A stretch of 34,434 bases of DNA from Rhizaria sp. SCN 62-66 (Eukaryota > Rhizaria, unplaced), in assembly GCA_001724265.1 (NCBI GenBank), contig MEDY01000329.1, positions 1 to 34,434 on the forward strand, written 5' to 3'. The stretch's first letter is position 1. Each line of letters starts with the position of its first letter. Made by a program: the position numbers and the translations under genes. Below, one piece after another: positions 23,201 through 32,735 of the stretch. Below the pieces are notes generated by a model. That model did no database searches and was not told the origin of the DNA. It was given only the letters and a program-made list of their open reading frames with translations.

Positions 23201-26001
23201 GCCTTGCGACCGCTCTTGCCGTTGAAGCCGCTCGTAGTCGCATCAGCGGCTGCGGCCGTCGTCACGGGCTGCTGAGCAGAGTGCGCGGAGTCCGGACGGC
23301 GGCCGCGCTTGGCGCCCTTGGTGGCACGCCGATGCGACGGGACACCGGCGTTGCCGCTCTGCTTCTGCTCCTGCTCCTGCTCCTGCTCCTGCTCGAACGA
23401 CACGACAGAGCTCGAGCTAGAGCATGTGTTAGTGCTCTTGTTGATGCTGCTTTGGGAACTCGCAGTCGCAGCGGGCACGTAGGGCGCCTTGAGCTTGCTG
23501 ACAGTCTTGTTGCACAGCATCTGGTGCCGGCGGGCGCCCCAGCGCAGCAGCGCCTGGCCCCAGACCGCCTTGACCCACGCCTCCCGCTGCAGCCCCTCGC
23601 TGCGCAACCGCGCGACGACGGCGGCGCGCGTGCCCGCGTTGCGTGTGAGCACGAGCGCCTCGCTGTCGACGCACTGCTGCAGCTCGAGCGCCGCCGCGTC
23701 ATGGCCCAACCCGCCCGCGGCCGCCGCCACGCACTGCGCCGCGCACGCCGCCACGGCCTCGGCGATGCGGCCGCGGTGCTCCCGGTCGCTGCGTTCGAGC
23801 TCGGCGGCCAGAGCGGCCACCACGTCGCCGCGCGCGCGCAGCAGCGCCGTCACCGAGGCCTGGTGTTGCGCCAGCTCAGCGCTGCCGCCCGCCCACGCGG
23901 CGTCGACCCGCTGCGCGTGGATTAAGTTAAGCCGCGCCGCCGTCTCAGCCTCGTCGGCGAGCGCGGCGGCGGCGGCGCGGGCCGCGGCGGCCAGCTCGCG
24001 CTGACGCTGCTTCGCCGTCTCAACCGCGGCGGCAAGAGCAAGCTTCGCCGAGGCCAGGGCGGCGGTCGCAGCGGCCACGGCGGGGGTCGGCTGTTGCTGC
24101 TGCTGCTGCTGCGCCGCGTCAAGGGCGCCGGCGTTGGCATTGTTGCGCTTCGAAAGCGTGCCGCGATGGGAGCTGCTGCTGTTGTTGTTAATGCTGTAGG
24201 TGCCTGAGGTAGGGGTGGCCGCCGCGGACGCGGGGGAGCCGAGGCGGGTGGACGCGGACCGGGACGACGGACGCTGCGCCGACGCGTTACCAGCGTTCAA
24301 ACTCGCATTCGAGTCGGACTCTGCGATGGCGAGGGCCAGCGACGCAGCCTCCTCGGTCGTCGTTGCCGCCTTGACCTGCTCCTGGGCCTCGGCCAGCGCG
24401 GCAGCCGCGGAGGCCTTTTCCTGCTCGAACACGTCACTCAACCGAGGCGGCTTGACTTCCGCTGCGGCGTCTATGGCAGCCTGGTCCACCGCGCCCAGGT
24501 CGTGCAGCTTGGCCGCGATGGCCGCGTCCGCGCCGTGCAGCGCCGTCCGGGCCGCGTAGAGCGCCGCGGTGGCGGCGTCGCCGGCGAGCCGCGCGGAGGA
24601 GAGGATGGCGCTGCGGGCGGCGGCCACGGCGGCGGACTGCGCCAAAGAGCGACGGGCAGCGAGAGAAGACAAACGGGGGGAAAAGGCCGGGGCGGAGTCT
24701 AATGGGGTCGAGAACAAGGCACTTAGCTCACGGTCGGCTTCAGCAGCCACTGCGTCCTCATCATCATCGTCATCATCGCCATAATTGTAGCTGTTGTTGA
24801 TTGCGTTGTTGCCTGTGATAGACAGCTTATCAAACACATCGACAACATTCACGTTCCGAACACCAGAGCCAGAGCCAGAGCCTGAGCCAACACTCGCAAT
24901 CGCAGAAAAGCCAGAGCTGGCGCTGGCGCAAACGCTGGGCATGTGGGTGTGCGACTGGTCCACGGGGTCGTCCGGCAGCTGCGAGACCAGCGCGGCGTCG
25001 TCGCGGCGGCTGCCCATGCTGCCCAGAATCGGCGGCGGCCCCGTGGGCGGGACAAGCCCCAGGGACAGCAGCAGCGCGCGCGCGCGTGCCTTGAGCGAGG
25101 CACGCGACGCGGCGACGCGTAGAGCGGCGGCCGAGGCGACCGCGTTGTCGTAGTCGTCGTCGCCGTCGTTGTTATTGGGGTCACTGGGGAAACCGCTGCT
25201 GCTGCTCGTGACAGTCAGCGCTGAGCGGGGCGCTGAAATGCTGCGGCTAGAGTCTGCGTCAGCGTTATCGATGGCACTGCTGCTACTGCTGCTGCTGCTA
25301 AGACTGGCCAGCGTGGACGGGTAAAGTGCGGCGTGGAGCAGGTCGTGGAACCCGCTCACAGTTACGGAGCTCGTGTCGAGCTTGAAAGCCGAGGCGTCGG
25401 ACGCGACTGACGCGGCGGCCGAGGAGGACGTGCTGACTACCGCGCCCACGCCACCCCCGCCGCGCCCGCTGAAACCCGGGCCGTGGTGCTGCTGTTGCTG
25501 TGCGGTGACGGCGGAGGCAGCAGCGCGCGTGGCGGGCTCGAGCGGCGTCGCCTCGTCCCCGCGCGCCTGGGCCGTAGCGAGCGCGCGGACAGCGGCCTCG
25601 GTCTTGAGGCGCGCGTACGGCACCCAACCGTCGGCGGTAGCCAACGTGGCGATCAGCTGCGCCGCCTTGGTCGCCCACTGCTGCGGGGTCACGGAGGGCG
25701 TGCACTGCGACGCGGCGACAGGCTGATGCTGTTGCTGCTGCTGCTGGGCGCTCGCACCAACGTCCGTGCTGGTGCTGTTGCTGCTGGTGGCGGCTGCGGC
25801 GGAGGAGCGGAGCGCGGTGGTGGCGAGCGCGGCGGACATGGTCGTGGCGAGCTTGGTAGCGTGCAGTGGGTTAAGCGCCACCGATGAAGGCGGCAGCGCG
25901 CTCAGCACAACGGGGGGGCGCGGCGGCGCGGCGGGGGAGCCCGGGGCGCGCGGCTTAGAGGTCGCGGGGGCCGCGGGGGAGGGCGAACCGGCGCGGCTCA
26001 T
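3060..26001 (-). CDS. Gene A: giant Ala/Ser-rich low-complexity protein, three exons
   Basis: Joining 26001-20113, 19953-10508 and 10359-3060 gives 22,635 nt, exactly 7,545 codons ending in TAA, with one in-frame TAG (codon 6974, 4773-4775). The start is ATG at 26001-25999 with A at -3. If TAG terminates, the product is 6,973 residues; if it is read through, 7,544. The protein alternates runs of Ala, Ser, Asn, Gly and Gln with islands of charged, Leu/Ala/Arg-rich sequence predicted to be long helices (about residues 420-560, 650-840, 1410-1680, 3780-4300, 6640-6800 and 7485-7544). I see no enzyme motif, signal peptide or membrane segment. Helical blocks separated by disordered linkers suit a very large cytoskeletal or scaffold protein, which is inference only. 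Its start faces that of gene B across 966 bp. Confidence 0.75.
4773..4775 (-). other. In-frame TAG in gene A (codon 6974)
   Basis: The minus-strand context is GCC AGC TAG GGC GCC. The frame is open for thousands of codons before and 570 codons after it. A 57-nt GC-rich segment, 4829-4773, begins with GT and ends with this TAG in phase 0, so splicing it out would also preserve the frame. However, its GC-rich content and GTGCCG donor differ from the other three introns. Confidence 0.8.
9420..9467 (-). repeat. Poly-alanine tract (about 16 codons)
   Basis: This is a run of GCN codons on the minus strand, written with mixed synonymous codons (GCT, GCC, GCG) rather than one pure triplet. It follows Lys-Arg-Gly and precedes Ser-Ala-Pro-Gly. 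Similar tracts lie near 8180-8250, 15580-15635 and 17240-17295. The codon mixing suggests that the amino-acid run is old or selected rather than a fresh replication slip. Confidence 0.85.
10360..10507 (-). other. Gene A intron 2 (148 nt, phase 2)
   Basis: The donor is GC|GTACGT and the acceptor, after a long pyrimidine tract, is CACCTCCCCCAG|TGGC. The phases match (GC + T = GCT, Ala), giving ...SRSAA|GKASGSSS. The intron is AT-rich. The downstream frame's apparent ATG at 10397-10395 lies inside this intron and is not a translation start. Confidence 0.85.
10508..19953 (-). CDS. Gene A exon 2 (9,446 nt)
   Basis: This exceptionally long uninterrupted exon is open from GGC at 19953 to GC|GTACGT at 10508 (phase 2). 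Most of it is Ala/Ser/Asn/Gly low complexity with poly-Ala, poly-Ser and poly-Asn tracts. More ordered islands are a charged segment around 18240-18130 (RREQAAQLERIALTQQQRAL) and a long helical region around 14500-12950, rich in Arg, Glu, Leu and Ala. No recognisable domain was found. The first ATG-like start inside it is irrelevant because the exon begins at a splice acceptor. Confidence 0.8.
19954..20112 (-). other. Gene A intron 1 (159 nt, phase 0)
   Basis: On the minus strand the donor is CAG|GTACGG and the acceptor is TACTCCTTAG|GGC, within sharply AT-rich sequence between GC-rich exons. Removing it joins ...HKQLIQ to GNASDALAAIDSLL in one frame. No clear branch-point consensus was identified. 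Confidence 0.85.
20113..26001 (-). CDS. Gene A exon 1 (codons 1-1963)
   Basis: It runs from ATG to CAG|GTACGG, ending in phase 0. It begins with a Pro/Ala-rich disordered leader and a Gln run, then a part with more varied residues (TPQQWATKAAQLIATLATAD). Further on are an acidic run near 24760-24785, helical Ala/Glu/Lys/Gln-rich blocks (24740-24310 and 24060-23480), a Glu-Gln repeat (23365-23394) and an Asp/Ser acidic tract (21880-21780). A less repetitive block at 21770-20950 includes SLACDMHYALKLHELWTLYC. The least repetitive, most protein-like part of the gene lies here, so homology searches should start with it. The frame would hit TAA at 20103-20101 if the intron were not removed. Confidence 0.8.
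21780..21880 (-). repeat. Asp/Ser acidic tract in gene A
   Basis: Alternating GAC/GAT and TCG/TCC/AGC codons encode runs such as DSDSDSDSSDSDGDADSD at about residues 1374-1407. Such tracts are typical casein kinase 2 targets in other eukaryotic proteins; here that is only an inference. They separate a Gly/Ser-rich linker from a more ordered helical block. Confidence 0.8.
23365..23394 (-). repeat. Hexanucleotide repeat coding Glu-Gln (x5)
   Basis: CTGCTC occurs five times in tandem on the plus strand, read on the minus strand as GAG CAG, giving EQEQEQEQEQ. It is a pure hexamer microsatellite inside exon 1 of gene A, near residue 870, and could be length-variable. Confidence 0.9.
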
Positions 26002-26400
26002 GCTGGAGAGGGCGCTGTAGGGACGCAGAGGCTTGTACCGGGCGGTGCTGTGCGGTGCAGGGCAGAGCGGAGCGAAAGGGGAGCTGCCAAGAAAGGTTGG
26101 GGTCTGAGGCAGGGCTTGCTACGGGTTCTAAATCGGTTTGGAGGAAAGCTAGTGCGTACACGATAGAAATTGTGCGGGATAATGTTATAGTGAGGCGGTA
26201 GTCCGAGAAAGTACGGTTACAGTGAACTAAATGACATAAGAGTGAGCGGAAGTGAACACAATCGGTTTCTGTAGAGGGCCACTGGGTTCTCGTGGCCATG
26301 GAGGAACATAGTAACTGGGAGATTCAAAAATTAAACTGCAGTAAATTTCGCGTGTGTAATATCTATGAAACCCATCTGTTCGCTACTTGATGATCAATCG

Positions 26401-26428
26401 AGGATGATTTTCGATGCAGAATCATCCT
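26401..26428. promoter_or_regulatory. Perfect 9-bp inverted repeat in the shared promoter region
   Basis: AGGATGATT at 26401-26409 and AATCATCCT at 26420-26428 are exact reverse complements separated by 10 nt. It lies about 400 bp from the gene A start and 540 bp from the gene B start. Such a dyad could be a binding site for a dimeric regulator. Function is unproven. Confidence 0.4.
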
Positions 26429-26480
26429 TAGTTTGAAATGTAGCTCGAGATGGGCCAGTTCGCAAAAAATCGGGCCGATT

Positions 26481-26514
26481 CTCGAGAAGAAGAGAGAGGA
26501 GCTCTCTCTCTCGA
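26481..26514. repeat. Purine/pyrimidine mirror-like hairpin
   Basis: CTCGAGAAGAAGAGAGAG is followed by GAG and then CTCTCTCTCTCG, giving an AGAGAG/CTCTCT stem with a possible outer CGAG/CTCG. The GA/CT strand asymmetry is typical of promoter-proximal GAGA-type tracts in some eukaryotes; the relevance here is inference. Confidence 0.4.
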
Positions 26515-26967
26515 AGATATGAAATGTTGGTGGTTTGCGCCCTTGAAGTCCGAGAGTTTGGCTGCTTTTTCAATGCTAGCGCTTATCAGTATGATATTAT
26601 TTTCTACGTGTATTTGATATCCGCTCAATGCTACTTTGGGTGTGACCAGCTGCAAAAGAAGATTCCAAAAATCTACTTGAAGAGACTAAATAAGTAGACC
26701 TCTATCTCGCTACTAAAACGTTTGTACTCGCATAATAATGTTTAAGATATAGCCTCACCAGTACTGTTCATATTCTTTTTCACTAATTTTATCTGCGCTT
26801 GTAGCGGTTTCGTTGTACACTCGCCTTACATTGAAGGTGGAATGGCCCGGCCACCAGGCAAGTCTGTCTAGTTCCCTTTCTCAGATTCTCTACGAGCTGC
26901 ATACTCACTCCAAAAACCCGTCCACGTGTCCGTACTCCCCGTCGGTTCCATATCCGCCACCGAGGCG

Positions 26968-29900
26968 ATGTCCGATCAACCCTCACTTGGTTGCGGGCCC
27001 GTTTCGGCGTCCCACTTCCCCTCTGCAACGGGCGCGCGTGCAGGCATCCAATCCCCACTCTCCTCCACTGCCGCTGCTGTCTCCACTGCAACCGTGGGCC
27101 CGCTGCCCCTGTTTGCGGCGAAATTGCCCGCGCAGCCTTCCCGGCCGCTGCTCTCCGCGTCCGACTCGTGTGGGCCTTCTGACTACTCGAGCGCCACCAC
27201 GTCTCCCATGCTGCGCCCCTTTCACACCAACATCAGCATCAGCGGCGGCGGTGGCGGCGGCGGCGGCGGCGGCAACGGTCACAGCAGTCTCGGCCATATG
27301 TCATCGACAGGCGGCGGCTCGAGCCTCAACACCAACAGTCTCGGCGCCTATATAGCAATCGCCAACAGTTCGAGCTCCTTCGCTGCACCCGCCTTCACAC
27401 ACTGCAACAACAGCAGCAACATCAACGGCTCTGCTTGCCCCAGCACGCTCTCCAGCGGCTTCGCCTCGCCAGTGGCTGCGGCCGGCGCTATTACAACGAC
27501 GGTGACGACGCCATTTACATTCCCGCCGCCGCCGCGCCCTCCCAACCCTTCTAGCACCAGCGGCATTCGTCTCGGCTCTGGCGCTAGTTCTGGCTCTGGC
27601 TTGGCTGCTGAGGTTGTGCCGCTGCCGCTGCCGCAGCGGACAGCGTCTTCGCTGCAGCGGCTGCCGAAGCAGAACGTTGCCAGCAGCGCCGCCAACACGG
27701 CCGCCGACGCCGACGCCGACGCTGACGCTGAGGCAGAAGCAGAAGCAGAAGCAATGGCAAAGGCAGGCTCAGTGACTAAGAAGTCGAGGCTGAGGGCAAA
27801 GGCGGCGGATGGCGACGACAGCGTCACTGGCAGCGACTACGACAACTCGCCCGCGCTCATGCCCACTGTGATCTATGCCCGTATAAACACTGGTAACGTG
27901 GTGAACGACCGCGGCCGCAGCCGTCCTGGCGGTGGCACCAGCCACAGCAGCAGCGCCTGGGCCTTGAGACAGCACAGACAGCAGCCGCGCGAATTGAGGC
28001 AGTCGCGGTCACGCCCACGGTCACGGTCGCAATCGCGCTCGCGGCGGCACAAAAGCGGCAACGCGGGCAACGACGGCCACATTCAACTGCCGCATTTACA
28101 GCCGCAGCAGCAGCAGCAGCAGGTAGCGCGAGAGCGTCAGTCGGCGCAGCCCCACCGCCACCGCGGCCACGGCGCAAGGCATGGTGGCGATGTTGTGTCT
28201 AGCGGCAGCAAGAACGCATCCGCCGCTCACGACAACGGCGACAAAGATGACGACGACGACTACGATGCCGAGAGCAGCAGCGGGGGGGTGTTGCCGTCGG
28301 AGTTGGCGAAAGCGCTGTCGCGGACTTACTCGAACGTGTCGACGCGCAGTTCAAGAGCTGACGAGTTTGCAGCACTTGCGAGCAGTAACAACATCAACAA
28401 CAACAATATTAACGGCACGTTCAACGACAACAGCGACGACAGCAACGGCGACGACGATTGTGACAGTGACCGCTTTGTCTCGGCTTATCTCGGCAATAAG
28501 AGCAAAGCTCTCGGCGTCCACACCGCTGGTGTCGGCAATGCGTACACTTGCGGTGTCAACGTGAGTGTAAGCGCGAACGGTCCCGGCCACGGTGGCCGGA
28601 AGCAGTGGAGTCAGAGGCGTGATCTCAGGCAGCAGCAGCTGCAGCAGCAACAGGACCCTCAAAGTTATGCCGCCTCGGGCTCCGCTGTGAAGAGTCAAGC
28701 CGTGACTTACTGCACGTGTCCCCTCCCCGTCCACGGTCGCAGCCGCCGGCAAAGTCACAGTCACCGTCATAGCGGTCATGGCCACGGCCAGGATGCGCCT
28801 TGCGAGCCAACAGCAGTGATGCATGACGACGACGATGACACGAACAACAAGCCCTCCCATAACGCTGTTGGGGCCAACGTCTCTGTGCCGTCGCCATTAT
28901 TCTCGTCGTAGACTCGCACCGGCCTCAACGCTCGGAACGACTGCGACAGCAACAGCAACAGCAACGGCTACAGTAACGACTACACCAGCACTGTTGTTGA
29001 CTGCCGCATCTGTGGTGGCGCCATTATCATGCTTCCCAATAAGAAGCGCGGCGACGATAGCGTCAACGGCACTCATAGCGCGAATCGACGTGGCCGCAAC
29101 CGTGTCCGCGACAGTAATGCTGCTGCTACTGCCGCTGCTGCTGCTGACCACTCCAGCATCAGTGACGCGAACCTCAACAGCAGCAACAGCTTCGGCGACA
29201 GCTGCGAGTTTGACAGCTGCAGAAGTTACTGCAGCTGCTATACGCACAGCAGCTGTGCCAGCGACTGTCTCAGTGACGCGACGAGCAGTGGCGGCGACGA
29301 CGACACCAGACAAACCAACCCTGCCAGTCACAACAACATCTTGCAACAACAGCAACAACAACAGCAGCAGCGGCGCCGGCACAGACACCTGCGCCGGCCC
29401 CAACTGAGCCCGCAGGAGCTGGAGTCCCTCCTCAAAGAGCCTCTCGCGCCGCGGACGTCTTCACGGTCCCAACAGCAACAGCAGCAGCGGCAGCGGCTCG
29501 CGAGGCCGGCGCATCCCCCGCCCCCCAACACGCCTCGGCGCGGCGCGGGGGGCGCGCGGTCTGTCGCGGCGGCGGCAGCGGCGGCGGCAGGTGGCGGCGG
29601 CGGCTCTGCGCCGGCGTCGGCCCCGTGCTCGGCGCTGAACTCGTCCTCAGACAACGTCGCAGTCGCGGATAATAACCACGAACTCGACCACGACAACGAC
29701 TTCGACAGCCATCGCGTCAGTGGTCTTCAGAGTGGCACTGCGGCTACTGGTGGAGCTGGGGACGCGATGGCTGTAAACGCTGCAGCTGTCGGTGGCAATA
29801 TAAGTGATATGAACGATATCGGCACCGCTGGCCCAGGTCTAAGTACCTCTGGCGCTGGTCTAAGTAGGCCGGCGACGGTGTGCTCTAAGGGTGGCGTTTA

Positions 29901-32177
29901 CTTACACTTACACCAAGCAACGGCCACAAGCAACGGCAGCGCAAGTGGGATTGCCGACAACAACTCCGGCAGTTACATTCTCCAGCACCAACAGCCGTCG
30001 CCGTCGCAGTTCGCGCCGCCGCGGCCGCTGTCCCAGGCGCAGTCTCGCGCCGTAAGCGCGGCGGGCGATAGCGCCAACGGGAACATGCTGCTGTTGCCGG
30101 CAACGGGCAACGGTGGCGGCGTTGGCGTTGGTCCTGCTGTGTTGGCCAGCAACACGGCTGGCCGCAGCCGCAGCATTTCGGAGTGCTTGCCGTCGCACCC
30201 GTCTCTTGCCACCAATGCAAGCAACAATACTGCAAATACGAGCAGCAGCTACCAACATTAGCAGCAACTGCTGCAGCCGCAGTTGCTGTCGCTCAGTAGC
30301 AGCATTTCCCACTTTCTGCCGCAAAACTTCATTCAGTCTCTGATGCGCCCGTCGCCACCTCTGCTACCGCCCCAGCAACAACAGCAGCAGCAGCAGCAAC
30401 TGATTGCTGCGGCTGCTCTCGCGGCCACACCGTCGCGGTCACCGGGTCTGACACTCCATAGTAAAGAGGCGGGCGGCCCTGTTTCAGTGCGCGGAAAACG
30501 GCCGGCTGTTGACACGTTCAGCGCCAGCATGAAAGCCGCTGCCAACGGTACGCTGCCACTGGCGAAACCGTGCTCACGCCGCAACAACAGCGACCACAGC
30601 CGCTCTGCTGCTGCTGCAGCTACGTCGAGCGGTGTGAATGCGCTTAAGAGCGCGCGTGCGAAGGCTGCAGCAGGCAAACGAGGCGACATGTTTGACAGCG
30701 ACGACGACGACGGCGGCGGCGCCGGTGATCGGCGGAGCTGCAGCGGCAGTGGCAGCGACAGCGGCGCCGCCAGCGGCGCCGCCAGTATAAGCGGCAACAC
30801 CGAGGACGACGACGATGACAACTGCGACGATAGCAGTCTCAACTGCAACAGCACAAGCAGGAACAATAAGTACACTGCTGCTGGCGGCGGCGAGCGCACC
30901 GCGAATGGTCGTGCGTGTGCTTGTGGTAAAGATGGCACCGAAAACCGCCGCGGCAATGCCAACAGCGGTAAGAGCAGCTTCGGCACCCACAGCAGCGACG
31001 ACAACAGCTGCTGCAGTCACTGTGAAAGCGACACGTACAGTCGCACCGCTTTCCCGCGCAGCCACGCTCGCAGCGGCAGCGGCTCCACCAGTGACAGCGA
31101 CAGTGACGACTTGGCTGACGGCGGCGACGACGACGTGTGCCTGCTGTTGGCTCAGCCCTGCTGCCCTCGCTGCTGCCCCGCCGCTGCCGCCGCGATCGCG
31201 AAGTTGGATACCAACGGCAGCTACGGTACCAACAGTACTAGTATCAATCCCAATCCTGGTGGTGTCATCGCGGGTGCTGCCGCCGCGAGATCTGGGTTGT
31301 TGTCGTCGTCCGCGTCTGCGTCCGCGTCCCCGGCGCTGCAGCTGTCGCTCTCTGCCGTGTCCTCGTCCTCGTCCTCGTCAAATTCCCCCGTGTTCCAATG
31401 GCAACATCAGCAGCAGCAACAGCAGCAACAACAACAGTTTGTGATGTCTCTCGTGCATAGCGCCAGTGGCGGCAATAGCAACCCCGCTAACAGCTCGAGC
31501 GCCGTTAGCTCGGGCGCCGCGAACGCTGTGGACCTGGCGAACGACAACATCAGTGTTGCTGCTGCGAGCGCGCCTGTAATCACGCTGACTGCGGTCGCGC
31601 CCCTGAGACGGCCGCCGCTGCTCTGTGCGCACGGCCACTTGGCTGCCGCTGCGGCTCATAACCACGGTCACTGTCATAGTCATAACCACGTCCAGCAGCA
31701 GCAGCAACTTGAGGGCCTTTGTGTCCACTCGCAGCAACAACAACAACAGCAGCAGCAGCAGCAGCAGAGTCAACAGCAGAGGCAGCGGCAGATGCACTTG
31801 CGTGTGCGGAAACAAGCCCAATCGCCATCGTTGTCGTCATCATCATCACCATTGCGGCAACAGCAACAGATGCGGCAACAACGCAGCCACGTGGCCGTGA
31901 GCGCGCAGTCCCCTCATGGCAACACTTACTGCAGCGGGCACAGCAGCGGTCACGGCCGCAGTCACCGGCACCGGCGGCACATGGGTTCGCGCAGCAGTTC
32001 GAATGCATCGCCGGGCAACAGCGCTGGCACTAGCAACCGCCCTAGCAGCCCTCTCGGCGCTGCCACTAGCTACTACAGCAGCAGCGCCAACACTTACCGC
32101 CACGGTGGGAGCAATGCCCTCAGCCCACTGCATCGCCCGCGGCCGCCGCAGCCGCAGTCGACTCTCTCGAGTCCCAG
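26968..32177 (+). CDS. Gene B exon 1
   Basis: This is a 5,210-nt exon from ATG to CCCAG|GTACGT (phase 2). It comprises three stretches of the same frame separated by TAG at 28909-28911 and 30259-30261. All three share Asn/Ser/Asp/Gln/His/Cys-rich composition and AGC/AAC/CAG/GAC codon use, and the bases right next to each TAG already read as the same kind of protein. Without splicing, the frame would stop at TAA 32227-32229. Confidence 0.75.
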
Positions 32178-32676
32178 GTACGTTCCTATAGTTGGATTGC
32201 AAAGAATAACATGTGTTTCCTCCGATTAAACCTTTGAAATGCGTCTAAAATTAATTAGATTATTGTCGTTGCTTTTTTTGCTCAACATTGAGTCTTGCAT
32301 TTTGCTCACTATTCTGACCGCTCGTCATTGCCACTTGTATTTGTGTGCCTAGGCCTGTGTGGGTGTGGTCACAGGTCTCCGTGTCGCCGTTCAAGCCGCT
32401 CGCAGCCGTCGCTCCCGCGTCCGCAGCAGCAGCAGTAGCGGCAGCCACGGCCACAGCGGCGGCGACAGCAGCAGGGGCAGCTGCAGCGACTGCAACTGGC
32501 CCTAGTTCAAGCGCTAGTTTGAACAACACGGTTGGCTCGATGCTCCCTCTGTCAACGGCAGTGTCGCAGTCACCGCCGACTCTTGCCCACAGTCACTCTG
32601 CGAACGCCCACGGTCACAGCTCGACTGGGTTGGAGCAGGAGCCAGTTGATTTGTTCAAGAAATGGCAACAGCGGCC

Positions 32677-32735
<59 letters not shown>

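Larger units (their letters stand above)
26002..26967. promoter_or_regulatory. Divergent intergenic region between genes A and B
   Basis: The 966 bp between two ATGs pointing away from each other must carry both 5' UTRs and promoters. The 100 bp next to gene A are GC- and pyrimidine-rich on the coding strand, with an acceptor-like CTTTCTTGGCAG around 26082-26093, so a 5'-UTR intron is possible. The middle is AT-rich and carries two inverted repeats. No convincing TATA box, and no open frame with coding-like composition, was seen. Confidence 0.6.

Noticed and set aside
26428-26655. A 75-codon minus-strand frame in the divergent promoter region
   Set aside because: It overlaps inverted repeats, lacks coding composition and is of chance length.
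29029-29031. ATG at 29029 as the start of a separate gene after the first gene B TAG
   Set aside because: The 39 codons before it read as the same kind of protein in the same frame, and neither an acceptor nor a promoter is needed if the TAG is translated.
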